Shown: positions 7,591 through 16,527, counted from the stretch's first letter. The stretch: DNA of 64,000 nt from Bradyrhizobium sp. 195 (GCF_023101665.1 NZ_CP082161.1:4092001-4156000), one strand, 5' to 3'. Made by a program: numbers and translations. The notes: a model not told the origin generated them from the letters alone.

Positions 7591-8328
7591 ATGTTCGATC
7601 TGACTGGCAAAAAGGCGCTCGTCACCGGCGCGACCGGCGGCATCGGCGGCGCGATTGCGCAGGCGCTGCACGCCCAGGGCGCCACCGTCGCGATTTCAGG
7701 AACGCGCAAGGAGGTGCTGGATGAGCTTGCCGGCAAGCTCGGCGAGCGCGCTCACGTGTTGCCCTGCAATCTCTCCAAGGCCGACGAGGTCGAGGCGCTG
7801 GTGCCGGCTGCGGAAGCGGCGATGGGCCAGGTCGACATCCTCGTCGCCAACGCCGGCATCACCCGCGACAATCTCTTCGTGCAGCTGCGTGACGAGGATT
7901 GGGAGGAGGTCATCAACGTCAATCTGACCGCGACCTTCCGCCTGGCACGCGCCGCCACCAAATTGATGATGCGCAAGCGCTTCGGCCGCATCATCGCCAT
8001 CACCTCGGTGGTCGGCGTCACCGGCAATCCCGGGCAAGGCAACTACACGGCGTCGAAAGCCGGCCTGATCGGCATGATCAAGACGCTGGGTGCCGAATAC
8101 GCCAAGCGCGGCGTCACTGCGAACTGCATCGCACCCGGCTTCATCAAGACGCCAATGACCGACGCGCTCAACGACAAGCAGCGCGAAACGATTCTCACCA
8201 AGGTTCCGGCCAACCGCCTGGGCACGCCCGAGGACATCGCAGCGGCCGCCGTCTACCTGAGTTCGAACGAAGCGGCGTACGTCACCGGGCAAACCATCCA
8301 TGTCAATGGCGGCATGGCCATGATCTGA
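7591..8328 (+). CDS. fabG: 3-oxoacyl-[acyl-carrier-protein] reductase
   Basis: A 245-residue classical short-chain dehydrogenase that reduces beta-ketoacyl-ACP with NADPH. Visible motifs are TGATGGIGG (12-20) for the cofactor, NAGIT (87-91), and the catalytic Ser139, Tyr152 and Lys156 (NYTASK). The ATG at 7591 is preferred to an in-frame TTG at 7582; AGAGGAG lies about ten bases ahead of the ATG. It sits between fabD and acpP, so the assignment to fatty-acid synthesis rather than to a general SDR is secure. Confidence 0.96.
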   Translation: MFDLTGKKALVTGATGGIGGAIAQALHAQGATVAISGTRKEVLDELAGKLGERAHVLPCNLSKADEVEALVPAAEAAMGQVDILVANAGITRDNLFVQLRDEDWEEVINVNLTATFRLARAATKLMMRKRFGRIIAITSVVGVTGNPGQGNYTASKAGLIGMIKTLGAEYAKRGVTANCIAPGFIKTPMTDALNDKQRETILTKVPANRLGTPEDIAAAAVYLSSNEAAYVTGQTIHVNGGMAMI

Positions 8329-8641
8329 TGCTTCGTCCCGCACTGCCCACAGCGGCGGTGCGGGATGCGGCAAACGGCCGTTTCCGGAGCGAAATGAGGC
8401 TTGTAGTCAAGGCAATTGAAGTATGATAACCGGACGCTCAACGGATGGGCAAAGAACGCCATTGCAGGTTTTTGAAACCCTGTATATTGGCGATGCGGAG
8501 CCTTGGCCGTCGTTCGCCGGGCCCTGTATCGGTTAGGATGGGGCCAATCTAAAGTTCGTAAGCGAAGGCAAGTAACACGACCACGACGGCTCGTATCGTC
8601 CCGGGGGGTCGGGTCTACAGGGAACAACACGAGGTTAAGCA
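8329..8641 (+). other. Intergenic region carrying the acpP promoter
   Basis: 313 bases without a gene. ACP is highly expressed and usually has its own promoter; candidate elements are TTGTAG (8401) with TATGAT (8422) and TTGCAG (8462) with TATATT (8483), both with 15-base spacing and therefore uncertain. Confidence 0.4.
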
Positions 8642-8881
8642 ATGAGTGACATTGGCGAACGGGTTAAGAAGATCGTGGTCGAACACCTTGGTGTTGAGCC
8701 CGAGAAGGTTGTCGACGCCGCGAGCTTCATCGACGACCTCGGCGCCGACAGTCTGGACACCGTCGAACTGGTGATGGCGTTCGAAGAGGAATTCGGTTGC
8801 GAGATTCCGGACGACGCTGCGGAAACGATTCTTACCGTCGGCGACGCCACGAAGTTTCTCGAGAAGAACGCGAAGAGCTAA
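8642..8881 (+). CDS. acpP: Acyl carrier protein
   Basis: A 79-residue acidic four-helix protein with the phosphopantetheine attachment motif [12 protein letters not shown], Ser37 being the modified residue. It carries the growing acyl chain through FabD, FabG and FabF, whose genes flank it. Length and sequence are typical of the housekeeping ACP. The stop codon lies inside the loop of a terminator hairpin, which would insulate it from fabF. Confidence 0.98.
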   Translation: MSDIGERVKKIVVEHLGVEPEKVVDAASFIDDLGADSLDTVELVMAFEEEFGCEIPDDAAETILTVGDATKFLEKNAKS

Positions 8882-8889
8882 GGCTCTTC
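8872..8889 (+). terminator. acpP terminator overlapping its stop codon
   Basis: A 7-bp stem (GAAGAGC 8872-8878 with GCTCTTC 8883-8889), tetraloop containing the TAA, then ATTTTC. Confidence 0.6.
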
Positions 8890-8909
8890 ATTTTCGCGGG
8901 GACAACATT

Positions 8910-8948
8910 GAAACCGGACGGGCCGCTTCCCAGCGGTCAGCCGGTTTC
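8910..8948 (+). terminator. Second hairpin between acpP and fabF
   Basis: GAAACCGG (8910-8917) pairs perfectly with CCGGTTTC (8941-8948), enclosing a smaller nested stem, and is followed by TTGTTATT. Together with the preceding hairpin it gives tandem terminators after acpP. Confidence 0.55.
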
Positions 8949-8989
8949 TTGTTATTGGCCGTGAGTCTTTCGATGCGGAGTTTTCGGAT

Positions 8990-10255
8990 ATGAGGCGGGT
9001 TGTCGTCACTGGTCTCGGCATGGTGTCGCCGCTCGGCTGCGGCGTCGAACCGACCTGGAAACGCATCCTCAACGGCGAAAGCGGCGCGCGCCGGATCGAG
9101 AGCTTCGATGTCTCCGATCTTCAGACAAAATACGCCTGCACCGTCGTGCGCGGCGACGGCACCAACGACACCTTCAATCCCGACAAGTGGATGGAGCCGA
9201 AGGACCAGCGCAAGGTCGACGACTTCATCATCTTCGGCATGGCCGCGGCCGGCCAGGCGCTCGACGACGCCAACTGGCACCCCGAAACCGAAGAGGACAA
9301 GTGCGCGACCGGAACCATGATCGGATCCGGCATCGGCGGCCTCAGCGGCATCGCTGACACCGCGATCCTCTTGAAGGAGCGCGGACCGCGCCGGGTGTCG
9401 CCGTTCTTCATTCCGGGCCGCCTGATCAATCTCGCCTCCGGCTACGTCTCGATCGCGCATGGGCTGAAGGGGCCGAACCATTCGGTGGTCACGGCCTGCT
9501 CGACCGGCGCACACGCCGTCGGCGATGCCGCGCGCCTGATCGCGCTGGGCGATGCCGACGTCATGGTCGCAGGCGGCGCCGAGTCGCCGATCAGCCGGAT
9601 CGGCATTGCCGGCTTCAACGCCGCGCGCGCGCTCTCGACCGGTTTCAACGAGACCCCGGAAAAGGCCTCTCGGCCCTACGACAAGGACCGTGATGGCTTC
9701 GTGATGGGCGAGGGCGCCGGCGTCCTGGTGCTGGAAGAGCTCGAGCATGCCAGGCGCCGTGGCGCGAAGATCTATGCCGAGGTGATCGGCTACGGCCTGT
9801 CGGGCGATGCCTACCACATCACCTCGCCGTCGCCCGATGGCGATGGCGGCTTCCGCAGCATGTCGGCGGCGCTCAAGCGCGCAGGCCTCACGGCGTCCGA
9901 TCTCGACTACATCAACGCGCACGGCACCTCGACGCCACTCGGCGACGAGATCGAGCTCGGTGCGGTCGAGCGTCTGCTCGGCAATGCCGCCTCCAGGGTT
10001 GCGATGTCCTCGACCAAGTCGTCGACAGGGCATCTCCTCGGCGCCGCCGGTGCGATCGAAGCGATCTTCGCCATTCTCGCGATTCGCGATAATGTCGTGC
10101 CGCCGACGATCAACCTCGACAATCCGTCGGTGGAGACTGCGATTGATCTCGTGCCGCATACGGCGAAGAAGCGTGAGGTCAATGTCGCCCTGTCGAACTC
10201 GTTTGGTTTTGGCGGTACCAATGCGTCGGTGATCGTCCGGCGTTTGACCAGTTAG
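8990..10255 (+). CDS. fabF: 3-oxoacyl-[acyl-carrier-protein] synthase II
   Basis: A 421-residue condensing enzyme. The catalytic triad is visible as Cys170 in VTACSTGAH, His311 in NAHGTSTPLGD and His348 in SSTGHLLGAAG, with the C-terminal GFGGTN glycine loop at 406-411. It condenses malonyl-ACP with acyl-ACP in chain elongation. Length and order of motifs match FabF rather than FabB. It follows acpP and precedes mltG, the usual order in alphaproteobacteria. Confidence 0.96.
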   Translation: MRRVVVTGLGMVSPLGCGVEPTWKRILNGESGARRIESFDVSDLQTKYACTVVRGDGTNDTFNPDKWMEPKDQRKVDDFIIFGMAAAGQALDDANWHPETEEDKCATGTMIGSGIGGLSGIADTAILLKERGPRRVSPFFIPGRLINLASGYVSIAHGLKGPNHSVVTACSTGAHAVGDAARLIALGDADVMVAGGAESPISRIGIAGFNAARALSTGFNETPEKASRPYDKDRDGFVMGEGAGVLVLEELEHARRRGAKIYAEVIGYGLSGDAYHITSPSPDGDGGFRSMSAALKRAGLTASDLDYINAHGTSTPLGDEIELGAVERLLGNAASRVAMSSTKSSTGHLLGAAGAIEAIFAILAIRDNVVPPTINLDNPSVETAIDLVPHTAKKREVNVALSNSFGFGGTNASVIVRRLTS

Positions 10256-10380
10256 TTTGCGTTTGAGACAAATCCACCGTTTTGCCGTATTCGGCGATAG
10301 TCATAGAAGTGGGCGCGTGCGTTTGGCAGGGCAAGCGATTGTCAGGTCGCGATTGAACCGGCAGGATTCAGGTTGTTTCG

Positions 10381-11661
10381 ATGAGTGAAAGGCCGCCCAT
10401 TTCGCCCCGGAGTCCGCGGGCAGCGCTCGAGCCCGACCAACTCCCGCCGCCGCCGAGGCGATCGGAGCGTGCGCGCAATCCTTTCGTGGTCGTCGGCAAC
10501 GCCATCATCACCCTTCTGCTGATTGCCATGCTCGGCGCCGGCGGCGTGTATTATTACGGCCGGCAGGTGCTCGAGGCGCCCGGACCGCTGAAGGACGACA
10601 AGATCGTCAACATCCCGCAGCGCGCAGGCAAGCGTGACATCGCCGAGACGCTGAACCGGGAAGGCGTCACCGACATCAATCCCTGGGTGTTCATCGCCAG
10701 CGTCGCCGCCTTGAAGGCGAGCTCGGACCTCAAGCCGGGTGAGTATTCGTTCCAGAAGAACGCATCCTTGCGCGACGTCATCGCCACCATCGTCGAGGGC
10801 AAGGTGGTGCAGCATGCGGTCACGATTCCGGAGGGCCTGACCTCCGAGCAGATCGTGGCGCGCCTGTCCGACAACGACATCTTCACCGGCAGCGTCCGCG
10901 AGTTGCCGCGCGAGGGCACGCTGCTCCCGGAGACCTACAAGTTCCCGCGCGGCACCCCGCGCGATCAGGTGGTCCAGCGCATGCAGCAGGCGCACAAGCG
11001 CGTGCTCGCCGAGATCTGGGAGCGCCGCAATCAGGACATTCCGGTCAAGACGCCGGAGCAGCTGGTGACGCTCGCCTCGATCGTCGAAAAAGAGACCGGC
11101 AAGCCCGACGAGCGCAGCCGCGTTGCCGCGGTGTTCGTCAACCGCCTGAAGCAGCGCATCAAGCTGCAGTCCGATCCCACCATCATCTATGGTCTCGTCG
11201 GCGGCAAGGGCACGCTGGGCCGGCCGATCAAGCGCAGCGAGATCACGCAGCCTTCGCCGTACAATACCTATGTGATCGAGGGCCTGCCGCCGGGCCCGAT
11301 CTCCAATCCGGGTCGCGCTTCGCTGGAGGCCGCCGCCAATCCAGCCCGCACCCGCGACCTCTATTTCGTCGCCGACGGCACCGGCGGGCATGCCTTCACC
11401 GAGACTTACGACGCGCATCAGAAGAACGTCGCCAAGCTGCGCGCGATGGAAAAGCAGATCCAGAATGACACGGTGGAGCCGGCCGAGGATGCGCCGCCGC
11501 CCGCTGCCGCCGCGCCCGGGCCTGCCGATACGCCGACAGCGACGACGCCGGCCCGGCCCAACCAGCAGAAAAAGCAACCGTCACGGCCTGCCAACCCAGC
11601 CAATCCCGCGCCGGCGCGGCAGGGCGCGGTGCAACCTTCGCCGCCAGTGGTCCAGCGCTAG
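10381..11661 (+). CDS. mltG: Endolytic murein transglycosylase MltG
   Basis: A 426-residue inner-membrane protein with a cytoplasmic Pro-rich N-terminus, one membrane helix at about 37-58 (VVVGNAIITLLLIAMLGAGG) and a periplasmic YceG domain (about 75-365). The catalytic glutamate motif ASIVEKET is at 232-239, followed by the conserved AAVFVNRL and SDPTIIYGL. It cleaves nascent glycan strands and is thought to set their length. The last 60 residues are a Pro/Ala tail absent from E. coli MltG. Downstream of fabF as in many bacteria. Confidence 0.95.
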   Translation: MSERPPISPRSPRAALEPDQLPPPPRRSERARNPFVVVGNAIITLLLIAMLGAGGVYYYGRQVLEAPGPLKDDKIVNIPQRAGKRDIAETLNREGVTDINPWVFIASVAALKASSDLKPGEYSFQKNASLRDVIATIVEGKVVQHAVTIPEGLTSEQIVARLSDNDIFTGSVRELPREGTLLPETYKFPRGTPRDQVVQRMQQAHKRVLAEIWERRNQDIPVKTPEQLVTLASIVEKETGKPDERSRVAAVFVNRLKQRIKLQSDPTIIYGLVGGKGTLGRPIKRSEITQPSPYNTYVIEGLPPGPISNPGRASLEAAANPARTRDLYFVADGTGGHAFTETYDAHQKNVAKLRAMEKQIQNDTVEPAEDAPPPAAAAPGPADTPTATTPARPNQQKKQPSRPANPANPAPARQGAVQPSPPVVQR

Positions 11662-11776
11662 GCGCGTTGCAGACCTGCTTGCGGGACTTTGCGGATTCCA
11701 CTTTCCTGCAAAATAGTCTTAAGATTCGCGTGGCTTGATGCCTCGCGAATCCTGTGTTCCTGGAGAATTTGACCTG

Positions 11777-12664
11777 ATGGCGCTGTCGTCCATGACCGGC
11801 TTTGCCCGAAGCCACGGCGCTAGCGGGCCGTACACGTTCGAATGGGAATTGAAGTCGGTCAACGCCAAGGGCTTTGACCTCCGGGTGCGGCTGCCACAGG
11901 GGTTCGACGAGCTCGAGGCCCACGCCAAAAAGCGCGCCGCTGAGCTTTTGTCGCGCGGCACCGTCTACGCCAATCTCACCGTCAAGCGCGCCAATGCCGC
12001 CGCCACGGTTCGCGTCAACGAGGACGTGCTCAACGCCGTCCTGAAAGCAGCCTCGGTGATCGCCGGCAAGGTCGATGCGGTGGCCCCGAGCATCGACGGC
12101 CTGCTCGCCATCAAGGGCGTCGTCGAGGTCGCCGAGCCCGAGGGCGACGAGGAGGAGGACAAGGCGGCCCGTGCCGCTGCCGCCGAGGCCTTCGACAAGG
12201 CCCTCGACGAGCTCGTCGCGATGCGCAAGCGCGAGGGCACTTCGCTGGGACAGATCCTGATCCAGCGGGTGGACGAGGTCGAACAGCTGGCGAAAAAGGC
12301 GGAAGCTTCGCCCGGCCGCAAGCCGGAGGCGATCAAGGCCAGGCTCGCCGAGCAGATCGCGAGCCTGCTCGACAGCTCGGACCGTTTCGATTCCGACCGC
12401 CTGATGCAGGAGGCGATCCTGATCGCCACCAGGGCCGACATCCGCGAGGAGCTCGACCGCATCGCCTCGCACATCGCGCAGGCGCGCGAGCTGATCGGCA
12501 AGGGCGGCCCGATCGGCCGCAAGCTCGACTTCCTGGCGCAGGAATTTCACCGCGAGGTCAACACCTGCTGCTCGAAGTCGAACGACATCGAGCTGACCAA
12601 TACCGGGCTCGCCATGAAGAACGTGGTCGAGCAGTTCCGCGAGCAGGTCCAGAATCTGGAGTGA
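11777..12664 (+). CDS. yicC: YicC-family endoribonuclease
   Basis: A 295-residue protein with the YicC N-terminal domain beginning SSMTGFARS and the C-terminal DUF1732 domain ending KLDFLAQEFHREVNTCCSKSNDIELTN, which is strongly conserved. Family members are endoribonucleases, and the gene is often paired with gmk as here (3-base gap). The start at 11777 is chosen because TGGAGAA precedes it and family proteins begin with this MTGFAR segment; an in-frame ATG at 11735 would add 14 unrelated residues. Confidence 0.93.
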   Translation: MALSSMTGFARSHGASGPYTFEWELKSVNAKGFDLRVRLPQGFDELEAHAKKRAAELLSRGTVYANLTVKRANAAATVRVNEDVLNAVLKAASVIAGKVDAVAPSIDGLLAIKGVVEVAEPEGDEEEDKAARAAAAEAFDKALDELVAMRKREGTSLGQILIQRVDEVEQLAKKAEASPGRKPEAIKARLAEQIASLLDSSDRFDSDRLMQEAILIATRADIREELDRIASHIAQARELIGKGGPIGRKLDFLAQEFHREVNTCCSKSNDIELTNTGLAMKNVVEQFREQVQNLE

Positions 12665-12667
12665 TCG

Positions 12668-13327
12668 ATGACGAGTGGCGGTCACGGAACTGACGGTGTC
12701 GAGCGGCGCGGATTGATGTTCGTGCTGTCCTCGCCCTCGGGCGCGGGCAAGACGACGCTGTCGCGCCTCCTGATCGACCGCATGCCCGGCCTGAAAATGT
12801 CGGTCTCCGCGACCACGCGGTCGATGCGGCCGGGCGAGGTCAACGGCAAGGACTATTTGTTCCTCGACAAGGCCAAGTTCGACGCGATGGTGAAGGCCGA
12901 CGAGCTGCTGGAATGGGCCACCGTGTTCGACAACAGCTACGGCACGCCGCGTGCGCCGGTCGAAGCCGCGCTGTCGTCCGGACAGGACGTGCTGTTCGAC
13001 ATCGACTGGCAGGGCACGCAGCAATTGCGTGAAAAGGCGCGCGCCGACGTCGTCAGCGTCTTCATCCTGCCGCCCTCGGTCGCCGATCTCGAAAAGCGCC
13101 TGCACTCACGCGCGCAGGATTCCGACGAGGTCATCCGCAAGCGCATGAGCCGCGCTAGCCACGAGATGAGCCACTGGGCCGAGTACGACTACATCGTGAT
13201 CAACCACGACGTCGACGAGGCCTTCGCCGAGGTGCAGTCGATCCTGAAGGCCGAGCGCCTCAAGCGCGAGCGGCGGACTGGGCTCGTTGGCTTCGTACGA
13301 GGTCTGCAAGGTCAGCTTCAGGGCTAG
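12668..13327 (+). CDS. gmk: Guanylate kinase
   Basis: A 219-residue P-loop kinase phosphorylating GMP to GDP. The Walker A motif SGAGKTT is at 24-30, followed by the GMP-binding segment SATTRSMRPGEVNGKDYLF and the lid region with RAQDSDEVIRKRM. The ATG lies 3 bases after yicC and the two are translationally coupled. The last 22 codons overlap the 3' end of the convergent gene at 13260-14504, an unusual arrangement for two protein-coding genes. Confidence 0.96.
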   Translation: MTSGGHGTDGVERRGLMFVLSSPSGAGKTTLSRLLIDRMPGLKMSVSATTRSMRPGEVNGKDYLFLDKAKFDAMVKADELLEWATVFDNSYGTPRAPVEAALSSGQDVLFDIDWQGTQQLREKARADVVSVFILPPSVADLEKRLHSRAQDSDEVIRKRMSRASHEMSHWAEYDYIVINHDVDEAFAEVQSILKAERLKRERRTGLVGFVRGLQGQLQG

Positions 13328-14504
13328 GCTGCGGCAGCCGCGGCCCTTGCTTCGCCAGCCGTTCCAGCATCGCGGTGATCACGTCGACGTCGACGGCTTC
13401 CTCGACCTGCACGTCTTGATCGCGATTGGCTTCGCCTTGAGCAGCAGGCTTTTCGTCATCGGCGTGCTTGGCGACGTCCTTGGCGACGTCCTTGGCCGCG
13501 AACTGCGGGGGCGATGCCTCGATCTCGAACTCTGCGTTGAAGATGTCGGCCTTGTCGAGCTCCGAGGCGGCGTTGCGAATGGAGGCGGATTGGGCCGCGA
13601 TCCTGCCGATCTCCCTGGTGAATGCAGCGAGCTGCGCGGTCTGCGGCGGTCGTGCTTCGTCGAAGTCGACCGGGCCCGGCTGCGCGCGCGGCGTGACGGC
13701 CGGCGTCGCACCGAGCCAGGGCGCACGGCTTGGGTCATGGTCCTGCGGCGCCCAATCGTCCCAATGCCCGCGGCGGTCGGCGGACTGGGCGCGGACGCGT
13801 CCGCCGGCGAAGCGGTAGATGAGGCTGGCGAGGATGCCGGCGAGCGCCAGTGCGCCGCCGATCACGAGCAGCAGCATCTGCAGCGAGCCGGTCGGCTTGT
13901 CGGCGCTGCCGTCCACCGCGGCCGGAGCCGTCGGAGCGGGAGGCTTTGCCGGCTTCGCGCTGGGCGGCGCGGCGGCTGCGGCGGGCGCAGGCTGCGGCTG
14001 AGGTGCGGGAGAGACGGCCGGCGTGGCGGCGTCGGGCCAGCGCGTGGTGACGGCAGGCTGCTGCGCGGTGTCGGCGACGGGAGCCGTCGGCTGTTGCTGT
14101 GGCGCGACGCGCGGGGCACCCGCTGCGGCCGGCGCGGGCGCGGCCGTGTTCGGCGTGGCGGGCACGGCTCCGGTCTGCGACGCAACGTATTCGGCACGCG
14201 CGTTCTGCGCGGATTGCGGTGCGGTTGAATCGGTATCTTGCGCGTCGGGCGTCGCCTGCGCGGTCTGGGAGGCTTTGTCGCCGGCGGCGCGCAGATACCA
14301 GCACTGCCGCTTGGTCGTGCGTTCGAGGCGATAGTACCAATGCTGCCCCTGCGGCGCGGCGCCCTTCGGCGATGCGAGGCAGTCGGCGGCCGCGTTGGCC
14401 GTGCTCGGTGTGTTCGGCGCGTTCTGCGACACGGCGGCCAGTGGCAGGCCGGCAATGACGCTGCCGACCAGCGCGGATACGAATTTTGCGGTGCGGTTGC
14501 CCAT
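13260..14504 (-). CDS. Exported or membrane-anchored Ala/Pro-rich protein of unknown function
   Basis: A 414-residue protein. Residues 1-27 are a signal sequence (FVSALVGSVIAGLPLAAVS). A short Cys-containing module follows (ADCLASPKG, then HWYYRLER and RQCWYL), a pattern I know from hypothetical proteins of this bacterial group. Then come about 130 residues of Ala/Pro/Gln/Thr linker, one membrane helix (LLLVIGGALALAGILASLIYRF) and a charged C-terminal domain rich in Asp/Glu. So it probably spans the periplasm and inner membrane. ATG 14504 is preferred to 14525 because GGGAG precedes it. Its 3' end overlaps gmk by 68 bases. Function unknown; other-frame open tracks over the linker are GC shadows. 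Confidence 0.75.
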   Translation of the reverse strand: MGNRTAKFVSALVGSVIAGLPLAAVSQNAPNTPSTANAAADCLASPKGAAPQGQHWYYRLERTTKRQCWYLRAAGDKASQTAQATPDAQDTDSTAPQSAQNARAEYVASQTGAVPATPNTAAPAPAAAGAPRVAPQQQPTAPVADTAQQPAVTTRWPDAATPAVSPAPQPQPAPAAAAAPPSAKPAKPPAPTAPAAVDGSADKPTGSLQMLLLVIGGALALAGILASLIYRFAGGRVRAQSADRRGHWDDWAPQDHDPSRAPWLGATPAVTPRAQPGPVDFDEARPPQTAQLAAFTREIGRIAAQSASIRNAASELDKADIFNAEFEIEASPPQFAAKDVAKDVAKHADDEKPAAQGEANRDQDVQVEEAVDVDVITAMLERLAKQGPRLPQPSPEADLADLVRSQRAQSAARA

Positions 14505-14656
14505 CCTGGTCTCCCGGTTACGCATGACGCAACTCTTAACCACCCCTTTGTCATCAAAGACTTGGGTGGCAATGAGCCGCAAATCCGGAGAGGATGTGGC
14601 TTGAATCGGGCCTGCGCGGCGTTGGTTCCGCGGCGAAGCTGGGCGTTTTGCCGGCG

Positions 14657-15160
14657 TTATTGCTTGGCTGAAGTCCAGGTTCCGCCGCAGCCGTCGGAGC
14701 GCCGCCATGTTCCGGAGCCGCTGCGGCCGGCGAGGCGGCCCGCGCCGGTGAAGGCCACGCCCTGGCCCTGGCCCCGCGTGCTGACCGAGCCGCTCGGGCT
14801 GACGGTTCCGCTCACGCCCTCGCCGATGACTCTGCCCGAGGTGACCACAACAGCGCCGCTCGTCGAGCCGCCGCAGCCGACGCTGGTGACGATCCAGGCG
14901 CCGTCAAACCCTCCGCCGCCACCACCACCACCACCTCCGCCGCTTCTTCGCGACGACGAGCGCGGCTCATCGGCCGACTTGCTCCGGCGGGCGGACGGGG
15001 CCGGCTCGGCCGACCGATCCGAACGCGAGCCGGACAGCGATTTCTCGTCATTTCCGATCGAGCCGCCGGAGCTGCCGGACTGGGCCAAGGCGGAAGGGAG
15101 GGAGAAGGCGAGGCTCAGGACGAAGGCGAGGCCAGTCGCGCGCACGGCGGCGTTGGGCAT
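14657..15160 (-). CDS. Exported Gly-rich protein, partner gene of the caspase-like peptidase
   Basis: A 167-residue protein with a clear signal peptide (AAVRATGLAFVLSLAFSLPSALA), a Ser/Arg-rich stretch, a run of eleven glycines and a C-terminal domain of short repeats (FDGAWIVTSVG, GEGVSGTVSPSG, GRLAGRSGSGTWRRSDGCGGTW). That C-terminal pattern occurs in secreted hypothetical proteins of Bradyrhizobium and looks like a small beta-structured domain with two or three cysteines. The start could also be the ATG at 15187, which overlaps the stop of the upstream peptidase gene as TGATG; 15160 gives a better signal peptide. Function unknown. Confidence 0.72.
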   Translation of the reverse strand: MPNAAVRATGLAFVLSLAFSLPSALAQSGSSGGSIGNDEKSLSGSRSDRSAEPAPSARRSKSADEPRSSSRRSGGGGGGGGGGGFDGAWIVTSVGCGGSTSGAVVVTSGRVIGEGVSGTVSPSGSVSTRGQGQGVAFTGAGRLAGRSGSGTWRRSDGCGGTWTSAKQ

Positions 15161-15186
15161 GGTCACAATCCAAAATGAAAAAGGCA

Positions 15187-16527
15187 TCAGCGGCCGGATC
15201 CGTCCGCACAGACGGATCCGATAATGCGGCAAGCTTTGCCAGCCTTGCCGCATTCGTCAAGCGCGGCATCCCTGGCGCGCTGCACGCCCTCGCGCTGGAC
15301 CAGCGACCAGGATTTGTCTGAGATCGCGAAGGCGCCGCAGCTTCTGCCGTAGAAGGAGAGCTCGATCGGGCATTTGGTGCCGGCACAATTGCCGCGCGCA
15401 TCCGCCACCGCCGCGCGCCGCGAGGCGTGATTCCACGAGATGCCCCATTTGCTGTTGTCGGGCCCATAGACGATCGAGCCCCAGGGCTTGAGATCCTCCA
15501 TCTTGCGCATGCGCAGCAGCAAGCCCTCGGTCGGCTCCCCATTCGGCGCCATCGAAATCCGCTGCTGGAGTTTTGTGATCGCGCGAGTGAGGCCGTCGGG
15601 GGTATCAGGATCGAAATTGAGCTCGTAGAGCCGTTCGCTGAGCTCACTGAGCAGCGCGGCATCGCGCAAGGGCACGCGGTCGGGATCGGCGCGCAGACGC
15701 TCCCCTGGCAGGGGATCGGACTGCATCGCCACGACCGGCGGCGGCGCAGTTTGCGTCGGCGGCACGAAGTAAAAGGTACCGTCGATCGGCGAGGACGACA
15801 CCCATGGCTGCTGCGCGCCCGCGGTGGCGCGCTTCACCGCGAGGCCGACCTGATTGAAGGTCTGGAACACATCGAGGCCCGCGACCCGGATCGTCGTCGC
15901 CAGCGCCTTCGTATACGGACTATGACCGTCGCTGCCGTCCTGCGCGACATTGCCGGGCTGGGTCGCATAGGAGATCAGCGTGCCCTCCGGCGCGCGCATC
16001 TGCGCAAGGCCGCCATCCGATGATCGCAAGCCGCGTGAGCCGAACGGGTTGTTGCGGCAGGCATCCAGGATGACGAGATTGAGGCGGGTGCCGGAGCCCT
16101 GCATCTGGCGCAGCACGAGATTGATGTCGGTCATCTGGAAATCGACGTCGGCCTCGCGCGTCGGATTGGCGCTAACAGGCACGAGGTAGTTGGAGCCGGC
16201 GACCTGGACGCCGTGGCCGGCATAGTAGAACAGCGCGACGTCGGCGCCCTGGACCTGCTGGCCGAAGCTCTGCACGGCGATGTCCATCGCGCCCTTGTCG
16301 AGATCGAGTTGGGCGCGTCCGCCGACCAGCGTGAAGCCGAGCGCACTGAGCGTCTCCGCCATCAGGCGCGCATCCTTGGAGGGGTTGTCGAGCGGCGTGA
16401 TGTTCTTGTAGGCGGAGTTGCCGACCACGAGCGCGATGCGTTTCTCTGCCGACGCCGGCTCCGCAATGACGACGAGCAGCGCCAGCGCTGCCAGCCCCAA
16501 AACGCGATTGAAAATCCTCGCGCGCAT
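15187..16527 (-). CDS. Exported caspase-like peptidase (C14) with C-terminal DUF4189 domain
   Basis: A 446-residue protein with a signal peptide (residues 1-27, cleaved near PASA). Residues about 28-260 are a caspase-fold p20 domain: KRIALVVGNSAY start, catalytic His105 in FYYAGHGVQ and Cys157 in LVILDACRNNPF. After a Pro-rich linker the last 95 residues (WGSIVYGPDNSKWGISWNHAS to the end, six cysteines) match DUF4189, a small disulfide-rich domain. The peptidase should therefore act outside the cytoplasm. GAGGAA precedes the ATG; longer frames upstream are non-coding. First gene of a three-gene minus-strand cluster of exported proteins. Substrate unknown. Confidence 0.88.
   Translation of the reverse strand: MRARIFNRVLGLAALALLVVIAEPASAEKRIALVVGNSAYKNITPLDNPSKDARLMAETLSALGFTLVGGRAQLDLDKGAMDIAVQSFGQQVQGADVALFYYAGHGVQVAGSNYLVPVSANPTREADVDFQMTDINLVLRQMQGSGTRLNLVILDACRNNPFGSRGLRSSDGGLAQMRAPEGTLISYATQPGNVAQDGSDGHSPYTKALATTIRVAGLDVFQTFNQVGLAVKRATAGAQQPWVSSSPIDGTFYFVPPTQTAPPPVVAMQSDPLPGERLRADPDRVPLRDAALLSELSERLYELNFDPDTPDGLTRAITKLQQRISMAPNGEPTEGLLLRMRKMEDLKPWGSIVYGPDNSKWGISWNHASRRAAVADARGNCAGTKCPIELSFYGRSCGAFAISDKSWSLVQREGVQRARDAALDECGKAGKACRIIGSVCADGSGR

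Noticed and set aside
14895..14942. A simple-sequence repeat suggesting a phase-variable tract
   Set aside because: It encodes the poly-Gly run using mixed codons (GGC, GGT, GGA), not a pure mono- or dinucleotide tract, so slippage switching is unlikely.
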